Of a DNA stretch of 6,460 nt, positions 1 to 5,099 are shown one piece after another. The translations under genes were made by a program, and so were the position numbers. The notes below the pieces were generated by a model. The model did not search any database and had not been told where the DNA came from. It saw only the letters and a program-made list of their open reading frames with translations. Numbering within the stretch: the first letter of the stretch is position 1; each line of letters begins with the position of its first letter. Source of the stretch: CAJXNP01 sp050305935 (GTDB lineage: Bacteria; Bacteroidota; Bacteroidia; Cytophagales; Cyclobacteriaceae). The stretch is from positions 1-6,460 of the forward strand of contig JBNLGG010000127.1 in the NCBI GenBank assembly GCA_050305935.1. Direction: 5' to 3'.

Positions 1-1
1 T

Positions 2-286
2 TTTGACTATTCATCGAAGAGATATAAAAACTGGCAACTGATGGTTGATTATCATTTTGGAGGATATGCGAAATATAGTTGGGACTTAATTGCCTTTATT
101 AATGATTTTAAGGGAACACATGGCATCCCACTCGATCCGGTTTACACAGGGAAAATGATGTTTGGGGTCTTCGACTTAATAAAGAATGATTTTTTTCCTC
201 CGGGCTCAAAGATTATGGCTATTCACACAGGAGGTTTACAGGGGATCAGAGGGTTTAATGAACGATTTGGAGAGTTGATTAAGTGA
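2..286 (+). CDS. ACC deaminase / D-cysteine desulfhydrase family PLP enzyme, C-terminal fragment (5' end outside window)
   Basis: The frame is open from base 2 to the TGA at 284-286 and gives 94 residues, the end of a protein that normally has about 300. The ATG at 41 is internal, because family-like sequence continues upstream of it to the window edge. Recognisable pieces are YHFGGYAK (visible residues 17-24), LDPVYTGK (44-51) and the near-terminal HTGGLQG (75-81), which lies by the PLP/active site in this fold type II family. The family includes D-cysteine desulfhydrase (D-cysteine to pyruvate, sulfide and ammonia) and ACC deaminase (ACC to 2-oxobutyrate and ammonia). As I recall, HTGG is more typical of the desulfhydrase side and HLGG of true ACC deaminases, but the substrate cannot be settled from the C-terminus. 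It is a cytoplasmic enzyme. The gene converges on leuA and so does not belong to that operon. Confidence 0.85.
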   Translation, partial: FDYSSKRYKNWQLMVDYHFGGYAKYSWDLIAFINDFKGTHGIPLDPVYTGKMMFGVFDLIKNDFFPPGSKIMAIHTGGLQGIRGFNERFGELIK

Positions 287-390
287 ATAGCAATTTCAAT
301 TTCTATTCCAGTTCAGAGAGCCGTTTTTCGTAGTCTGCATGGTGCTAGGCGGTAAAAGACATGAAGGCAGTGATTGCGTGTTGAAAATCT

Positions 391-432
391 TTAAACCTCG
401 ATTAAGATTCCTTTTGCATTGTCGAGGTTTAA
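391..432. repeat. Perfect 11-bp inverted repeat in the convergent intergenic region
   Basis: TTAAACCTCGA at 391-401 is exactly complementary to TCGAGGTTTAA at 422-432, with a 20-base loop. It lies 105 bases past the stop of the plus-strand gene. No T-run follows on the plus strand. On the minus strand the stem is followed by AGATTTTCAA, which is only moderately T-rich, so it is at best a weak terminator. It could be a backup terminator, an mRNA 3'-end stabilising stem or a protein-binding palindrome. The repeat is seen directly; its role is unknown. Confidence 0.5.
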
Positions 433-460
433 TTGAAAACTTAATAACTAATTAGTCCAA

Positions 461-499
461 AGACGAAAAGCCCCATAAGGAGCTTTTCTACTATTTTTA
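461..499. terminator. Bidirectional intrinsic terminator between leuA and the convergent plus-strand gene
   Basis: GAAAAGC at 465-471 pairs with GCTTTTC at 482-488. Two further C-G pairs form inside after one C/A mismatch, closing an ATAA loop at 475-478. On the minus strand it lies about 40 bases beyond the leuA stop, and the stem ends in TTTTCGTCTTT. On the plus strand it is followed by TACTATTTTTATT. An A-rich arm before the stem and a T-rich arm after it on both strands is the usual form of a shared terminator between convergent genes. It probably ends the ilvA-leuA transcript. Confidence 0.75.
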
Positions 500-528
500 T
501 TAAAATTTTCATTTGATTTTTGAATAGG

Positions 529-2031
529 TTACCCCTTCGCGGGAATCTTATTCAGTGCGTCAATAAATGCTTCCACAGATGCTGTTATAATGTCGGTATT
601 CGTTCCGAAACCATAGTAGATGCGGTCTTTGTGCGCCACCTGGACGTGTACTTTGCCCACGTCGTCGCTTCCCCGTGTGATTGCCTGGATCAGGAATTCC
701 TCCAACACCACCTTGCGATTGATGATAGTTTTTACCGCTTTGATGGCAGCATCAACTGGGCCATTTCCTCCCGAAGTGGCATCAAATAATTCCCCACCAA
801 TATTCAGGCGTACGGAAGCCATAGATTTAATTCCTTTACCTGAAACGATCTGTAAAAAGTCCAGCTTGATCCTAGAATCTTTGTGGCTGATATTTCCCAC
901 CAGCTTTGCCAAATCCTCATCTTTCAAATCTTTTTTCCTGTCGGCCAACGTTAAGAATTCCTCATAGATCTTATCAAATTCCTGGTCACCATGTTCAAAT
1001 CCCAATACTTCCAGCCTGTGTTTTAAGGCTGCGCGTCCACTTCTTGCCGTCAGCACGATGGAGGATTCCGCTATTCCCACATCGGTTGGATTAATGATCT
1101 CGTAATTTTCCCGGTGTTTCAATACGCCATCCTGGTGAATTCCCGAGGAGTGGGCGAAGGCATTTCTTCCCACAATGGCTTTATTGGGCTGGACAGGCAT
1201 ATTCATCAAAGTAGACACTTGCCGACTGATGCCGTAGATGTTTTGCGAATTAATTCCTGTATCAATATTTATCTCTTTGTGGCTTCGCAAAGCCATCACG
1301 ACTTCTTCCAATGAAGTATTTCCGGCACGCTCACCAATTCCATTGACCGTTACCTCAGCCTGCCTGGCGCCGTTTAAAATTCCGGAGATCGTATTGGCAG
1401 TGGCCATGCCCAGATCATTGTGACAATGCGTGGAAATAATTGCTTTATCAATCCCCTTTACATTCTCTTTCAGAAAGCGGATCTTTTCCCCGTATTCATG
1501 TGGGAGACAATAGCCGGTAGTATCAGGAATATTCACTACTGTGGCTCCTGCAGCAATGACCGCTTCGATCACTTTAGCTAAATATTCGTTTTCTGTTCGT
1601 CCGGCATCTTCTGCGTAAAACTCTACGTCCTCTACAAACTTTTTGGCAAACTTCACCGCTTTGCATGCCCGCTCGATAATCTCCTCCCTGTTTGATTTGA
1701 ACTTATATTGAATATGGTAATCAGATGTGCCAATTCCGGTATGAATCCTTCCTTTTTTTGCAAACTTGAGTGCATCTGCCGCTACTTCAATGTCTTTTTC
1801 TACAGCCCTGGTAAGTGCACAGATAGTAGGCCAGGTGACAGCCTTTGAGATCTCCACCACAGAATTGAAATCGCCCGGACTCGAAATCGGAAAACCGGCT
1901 TCGATGATATCCACCCCTAATTTCTCGAGGGCTTTGGCCACTTCAATTTTCTCTATCGTGTTCAATTGGCAACCAGGTACCTGCTCGCCGTCCCTTAATG
2001 TGGTGTCGAAAATAAAAAGTTTATCAGCCAT
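529..2031 (-). CDS. leuA: 2-isopropylmalate synthase (LeuA)
   Basis: LeuA catalyses the first committed step of leucine synthesis: acetyl-CoA plus 2-oxoisovalerate gives 2-isopropylmalate and CoA. The 500-residue product has the usual layout. The N-terminal HMGL-like TIM barrel has DTTLRDGEQ at residues 9-17 (Arg13, metal-binding Asp14), THCHND at 201-206 (metal ligands His202 and His204) and NGIGERAGNTSLEE at 230-243. A linker subdomain carries HSSGIHQDG at 294-302. The C-terminal leucine-binding regulatory domain spans about 385-500, with GGNGPVDAAIKAV at 421-433 and a Gly-rich stretch before DIITASVEAF. An intact regulatory domain implies leucine feedback inhibition and argues against a citramalate or homocitrate synthase. 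The ATG at 2031 places the barrel motif close to the N-terminus, as in homologues. The leader before it is A-rich without a clear Shine-Dalgarno. It starts 27 bases after the ilvA stop, so the two are probably co-transcribed. Confidence 0.95.
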   Translation of the reverse strand: MADKLFIFDTTLRDGEQVPGCQLNTIEKIEVAKALEKLGVDIIEAGFPISSPGDFNSVVEISKAVTWPTICALTRAVEKDIEVAADALKFAKKGRIHTGIGTSDYHIQYKFKSNREEIIERACKAVKFAKKFVEDVEFYAEDAGRTENEYLAKVIEAVIAAGATVVNIPDTTGYCLPHEYGEKIRFLKENVKGIDKAIISTHCHNDLGMATANTISGILNGARQAEVTVNGIGERAGNTSLEEVVMALRSHKEINIDTGINSQNIYGISRQVSTLMNMPVQPNKAIVGRNAFAHSSGIHQDGVLKHRENYEIINPTDVGIAESSIVLTARSGRAALKHRLEVLGFEHGDQEFDKIYEEFLTLADRKKDLKDEDLAKLVGNISHKDSRIKLDFLQIVSGKGIKSMASVRLNIGGELFDATSGGNGPVDAAIKAVKTIINRKVVLEEFLIQAITRGSDDVGKVHVQVAHKDRIYYGFGTNTDIITASVEAFIDALNKIPAKG

Positions 2032-2058
2032 GATTTTTTTATGGTTTATTAGATATTG

Positions 2059-3318
2059 TCAAATTAATAAATTGAATAAGTCAGGGTTATCGGTAATGGT
2101 TTTGTAACTGAAATGATGCTCTTCCATTCGTTTTATTAATGATTCGTAGTCTTTTTTAAATTTCAATTCAATACCCACCAGCGCGGGTCCCTGTTCCCGG
2201 TTATTTTTCTTGGTGTATTCAAAATGAGTAATGTCATCATTCGGCCCCAATACGTTCACCAGAAAGTCGCGGAGGGCCCCCGCACGCTGGGGAAAGCGGA
2301 CGATAAAGTAATGTTTCAAACCCTCGTACATTAATGATCTTTCCTTGATCTCTTCTGTGCGGGTAATGTCATTGTTGCCACCACTGATGATGCAAACTAT
2401 GTTTTTACCTTTGATTTTTTCCTGATAAAAATCAAGGGCAGAAATGGAAAGCGCTCCGGCCGGTTCTACGACAATGGCCTCTTCGTTGTACAATTTTAAA
2501 ATAGTCGTGCACACCTTTCCCTCCGGTACCAGCAGCAAATCATCAATTACGTTTTTGCAAATGTTAAAGCACTTTTGCCCCACTTTTTGCACCGCAGCTC
2601 CATCAACGAATTTTTCAATGGTCTTCAGCTCCACGACCTCGCCTTTTTTGAGCGAATCAAACATGGCCGGCGCTCCCTGTGGCTCCACACCAATGATCTT
2701 CGTTTTCGGGCTAATCTGCTTAAAATAGCTTCCAACTCCACTGATCAATCCTCCGCCTCCTATGGGAACGAAAATATAATCTATGGGCTGGCTGGATTCG
2801 CGGAGCAATTCAATGCCCACAGTGCCCTGTCCCGCCATCACTTCCACATCATCAAAAGGGTGGATGAAGATCTTTTGGTTCTTTGTGCAATAATCGATGG
2901 CCGCTTTGTAAGCATCATCGTAGGTATCGCCATGAAGAATGATCTCAATGTTTTCTTTGCCAAACATGGTGACCTGCCTGATCTTCTGGCTTGGCGTCGT
3001 GGATGGCATGTATATCTTTCCCTTGATGCCCAGGTAGCGACAGGCATACGCCACACCTTGCGCATGGTTACCCGCGCTGGCGCAAACTACACCTTTGTTT
3101 TTTTCTTCCTCGCTCAAGGAATTGATCTTGTTAAAAGCGCCCCGCAATTTGTAACTCCTCACTACCTGCAAATCCTCTCTTTTGAGCCAAACTTTGCAGC
3201 CATATTTTTCGCTGAGGTTTTCATTGATGGTACAAGGGGTTTGCTTGATTACTTCTTTGGTCCGCTGGTAGGCGGTCTCAATGTCCAGCAAGGTCAAATA
3301 TTTTTCTGTCTCGATCAT
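2059..3318 (-). CDS. ilvA: Threonine ammonia-lyase (threonine deaminase), single ACT-like domain form
   Basis: IlvA converts L-threonine to 2-oxobutyrate and ammonia using PLP, the entry step to isoleucine. From the ATG at 3318 the product has 419 residues. The catalytic part is a fold type II PLP domain: SYKLRGA at 55-61 with the PLP lysine Lys57, SAGNHAQG at 81-88, the phosphate-binding GGGGLISG at 187-194, EPAGA at 285-289 and SGGN at 312-315. From about residue 334 a C-terminal ACT-like domain follows (HYFIVRFPQRAGALRDFL), the usual site of isoleucine inhibition. E. coli IlvA is about 514 residues with two such modules, so this is the shorter biosynthetic form; the purely catabolic enzymes lack the domain. 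The frame stays open to an ATG at 3387, but those 23 extra residues would be encoded from inside the upstream terminator hairpin and look unlike the family. The MIETEKYL start is therefore preferred. Confidence 0.94.
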   Translation of the reverse strand: MIETEKYLTLLDIETAYQRTKEVIKQTPCTINENLSEKYGCKVWLKREDLQVVRSYKLRGAFNKINSLSEEEKNKGVVCASAGNHAQGVAYACRYLGIKGKIYMPSTTPSQKIRQVTMFGKENIEIILHGDTYDDAYKAAIDYCTKNQKIFIHPFDDVEVMAGQGTVGIELLRESSQPIDYIFVPIGGGGLISGVGSYFKQISPKTKIIGVEPQGAPAMFDSLKKGEVVELKTIEKFVDGAAVQKVGQKCFNICKNVIDDLLLVPEGKVCTTILKLYNEEAIVVEPAGALSISALDFYQEKIKGKNIVCIISGGNNDITRTEEIKERSLMYEGLKHYFIVRFPQRAGALRDFLVNVLGPNDDITHFEYTKKNNREQGPALVGIELKFKKDYESLIKRMEEHHFSYKTITDNPDLFNLLI

Positions 3319-3338
3319 ACCTGTCGCTATTTGAAAAT

Positions 3339-3362
3339 TTATTTTACCGCAACAATTACCAT
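3339..3362 (-). other. 7-codon mini-ORF M-V-I-V-A-V-K upstream of ilvA (possible leader peptide)
   Basis: Between the ilvC terminator and the ilvA start, the minus strand reads ATG GTA ATT GTT GCG GTA AAA TAA, ending 20 bases before the ilvA ATG. Four of the six residues after Met are Val or Ile, end products of this pathway, which recalls leader peptides that sense charged tRNA. Against this, the Rho-independent hairpin lies before the mini-ORF rather than after it, no Shine-Dalgarno is evident, and so short an ORF can arise by chance. The reading frame is seen directly; the regulatory role is speculation. Confidence 0.2.
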
Positions 3363-3372
3363 TTGAAGTTAG

Positions 3373-3423
3373 AAAAAAATCCCGCAATACCGACCCAATT
3401 CAGAGGGCTGGTATGCGGGATTT
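3373..3423 (-). terminator. Strong intrinsic terminator after ilvC, inside the cluster
   Basis: On the minus strand, AAATCCCGC is complementary to GCGGGATTT (arms 3415-3423 and 3377-3385). The stem extends inward, past one bulged A, by GGTAT/ATACC (3410-3414 with 3387-3391), with a possible CCC/GGG pairing nearer the loop. It is followed directly by seven T residues (3373-3379 on this strand), the textbook Rho-independent arrangement. It begins about 20 bases after the ilvC stop and ends about 55 bases before the ilvA start. It should end or strongly reduce transcription coming from ilvBNC. ilvA-leuA would then depend on read-through, regulated antitermination or a promoter of its own. Confidence 0.85.
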
Positions 3424-3442
3424 ATTTATGATTAGCTTTTAC

Positions 3443-4492
3443 TTATTTCGCGTTTTCAGGTCTTAGCTTTCTAACCGCTGCCCCAGCTCTCCACATTTCG
3501 GAGTCTTCGAGTTCCTTGAGTTCCTCTTCGAGTTTTTCCCTGTAATCTGGCTGGCTGTTTCTTTCGATAGAAATTTTAGCCTCGTTACCGGTTTCAACAC
3601 TTTCGTAAAGTTCCTCAAACACAGGAGCAACAGCATCTCTGAATTTTTTCCACCAGTCCAAAGCACCCCTTTGAGCAGTTGTAGAGCAGTTCGCATACAT
3701 CCAGTCCATACCATTTTCAGCAACTAATGGATAGAGGGATTGCGTAGCTTCTTCAACCGTTTCATTGAAAGCTTCAGATGGAGAGTGTCCTTTCTTTCTT
3801 AAAAGATCATATTGCGCAGCAAATAATCCCTGGATAGCGCCCATCAATGAGCCTCTTTCACCGGTTAAATCGCTGTATACTTCTCTTTTAAAGGTGGTTT
3901 CAAAAAGGTAGCCTGAACCAACACCAATACCTAAGGCAATGGCTTTTTCCCTCGCCTTTCCAGTGTAATCCTGGTGTACGGCGAAGCTTGAATTCAATCC
4001 TTTCCCTTCCACGAACAACCTTCTCAAGCTGGTGCCTGATCCTTTTGGCGCTACAAGACATACGTCGATGTTAGCAGGAGGCACTATACCTGTTTGGTCC
4101 TTGTAGGTCACACCAAATCCGTGAGAGAAATACAATGTTTTTCCCTCGGTCAGGTATTTTTGTACGGTTGGCCAAACAGCAATTTGTGCCGCATCAGATA
4201 AAAGGTAAAAAATAATGGTCCCTTTTTCTAAGGCCTCCTCAATGCTGAAAAGAGATTCACCTTCCACAAAACCATCTTGTTTTGCTTTTTCATATGATTT
4301 TGAAGGTCTTCTCTGACCGACGATGACATTAAAACCATTGTCTTTCAGGTTTAATGCCTGGCCCGGACCTTGCACACCATACCCGATGACAGCAATGGTT
4401 TCATCTTTTAAAACTTCCAATGCTTTACTTACTGGAAATTCTTCTCTTGTTACGACTTGTTCTTCTACGCCGCCAAAATTAATTTTTGCCAT
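3443..4492 (-). CDS. ilvC: Ketol-acid reductoisomerase (NADP+), fungal Ilv5-like form
   Basis: KARI isomerises and reduces 2-acetolactate or 2-aceto-2-hydroxybutyrate to the dihydroxy acid, using Mg2+ and NADPH, in valine/leucine and isoleucine synthesis. The 349 residues start with a Rossmann domain carrying GYGVQGPGQ (37-45). The loop GQRRPSKS (59-66), with Arg and Ser residues, suggests preference for NADPH. FSHGF gives the active-site His124, and VAPKGSG covers 147-153. The knotted helical C-terminal domain shows SDLTGERG (metal ligands Asp208 and Glu212), NETVEEATQSLYPL (Glu244 and Glu248) and NCSTTAQRG (substrate-binding Ser270). The length fits class I (about 330-350) and not class II (about 490). 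The LSDAAQ, PKGSG and STTAQRGALDW motifs resemble yeast mitochondrial Ilv5 more than common bacterial class I enzymes. The ATG lies inside the end of ilvN (14-base overlap), suggesting translational coupling, with GGAAAA upstream as a weak ribosome site. Confidence 0.96.
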   Translation of the reverse strand: MAKINFGGVEEQVVTREEFPVSKALEVLKDETIAVIGYGVQGPGQALNLKDNGFNVIVGQRRPSKSYEKAKQDGFVEGESLFSIEEALEKGTIIFYLLSDAAQIAVWPTVQKYLTEGKTLYFSHGFGVTYKDQTGIVPPANIDVCLVAPKGSGTSLRRLFVEGKGLNSSFAVHQDYTGKAREKAIALGIGVGSGYLFETTFKREVYSDLTGERGSLMGAIQGLFAAQYDLLRKKGHSPSEAFNETVEEATQSLYPLVAENGMDWMYANCSTTAQRGALDWWKKFRDAVAPVFEELYESVETGNEAKISIERNSQPDYREKLEEELKELEDSEMWRAGAAVRKLRPENAK

Positions 4493-5087
4493 ATTCTAAT
4501 TTTCCGTTTGTATTTAATGAATGGGTTTTTGAGTTTTCTAATTCTTCGATAAAGTGTTCTGTTTTCCTCTTTGATTTAGAGATCGACACCCTACCTGATC
4601 GGACAAATTCCAACACCCCAAACGGCTTGAGTGTTTCAAACAGTTTTGTGGTTTCGTCCTTATGTCCTGTTTTTTCTATTACTATGTATTCTTTTTCGAT
4701 CACCAATATCCTGGCATTATTTGCCCGGACAATATTTTCCACTTTCACACCTTCAAAGAAAATGCTTGTCGGCACTTTGTACAGGGCAATTTCCTGGTAG
4801 TGGATTTCATCCTCCTCGTAGACAAATGCACCCAACACGTCAACGTGTTTCCTGATTTGCTTCACTACCTTTTCCACCTGGCTTCGGGTAGTAGTGCAAA
4901 CAATGGTATACCTGCTTACTCCTTTTACCTCAGATGCTGAGACATTGATCATATCAATATTGAGCTTTCTTCGGGTAAAAATGATCGTTACCGAATTTAG
5001 CAAGCCTGGCAAGTCTTCTGTCAATACGGAAAGCGTAAACTGCTTTTCCATTTCGTTTCCTGAATCTTCCTGATATATATCTGCCAT
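4479..5087 (-). CDS. ilvN: Acetolactate synthase regulatory (small) subunit
   Basis: This is the regulatory partner of IlvB; in this family it activates the large subunit and confers valine feedback inhibition. The N-terminal ACT domain (about residues 16-90) begins FTLSVLTEDLPGLLNSV, in which Gly28 and Asn31 occupy the conserved loop that binds the effector. The ALS small-subunit C-terminal domain follows, with YQEIALYKVP at 97-106 and LEFVRSGRVSISK at 159-171. A charged tail after about residue 172 extends beyond the usual core. The 202-residue length assumes the ATG at 5087, 12 bases after the ilvB stop. A second in-frame ATG at 5051 gives 190 residues, starts right at the ACT domain and has AGGAAA 5 bases upstream, so it may be the true start. 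The gene overlaps the ilvC start by 14 bases. Confidence 0.93.
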   Translation of the reverse strand: MADIYQEDSGNEMEKQFTLSVLTEDLPGLLNSVTIIFTRRKLNIDMINVSASEVKGVSRYTIVCTTTRSQVEKVVKQIRKHVDVLGAFVYEEDEIHYQEIALYKVPTSIFFEGVKVENIVRANNARILVIEKEYIVIEKTGHKDETTKLFETLKPFGVLEFVRSGRVSISKSKRKTEHFIEELENSKTHSLNTNGKLEYGKN

Positions 5088-5099
5088 GGTAGTATTCTT

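Noticed and set aside
285..308. GAATAG / CTATTC inverted repeat at the end of the plus-strand gene
   Set aside because: It has only six A/T-rich pairs, a 12-base loop and no following T-run; this is expected by chance.
287..460. A possible small RNA or tRNA gene in the intergenic region
   Set aside because: No cloverleaf arms, T-loop motif or other recognisable RNA signature is visible; only the inverted repeat stands out.
520..967. Overlapping plus-strand open frames opposite the leuA regulatory domain
   Set aside because: They are antisense to conserved leuA sequence and their translations match nothing I recognise.
2575..3366. 263-codon plus-strand open frame opposite ilvA
   Set aside because: It lies antisense to a clearly recognised gene with intact motifs, and its translation shows no family features. 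It is a shadow frame.
3335..3375. A Bacteroidota-type promoter (TTG / TAnnTTTG) for ilvA
   Set aside because: TAAATTTT on the minus strand is close to the -7 element, but no TTG lies at a suitable distance upstream, so the match is too weak to annotate.
3319..3387. N-terminal extension of ilvA to the ATG at 3387 (442 residues)
   Set aside because: The extra 23 codons begin inside the ilvC terminator hairpin and do not resemble the IlvA N-terminus; the ATG at 3318 fits family length.
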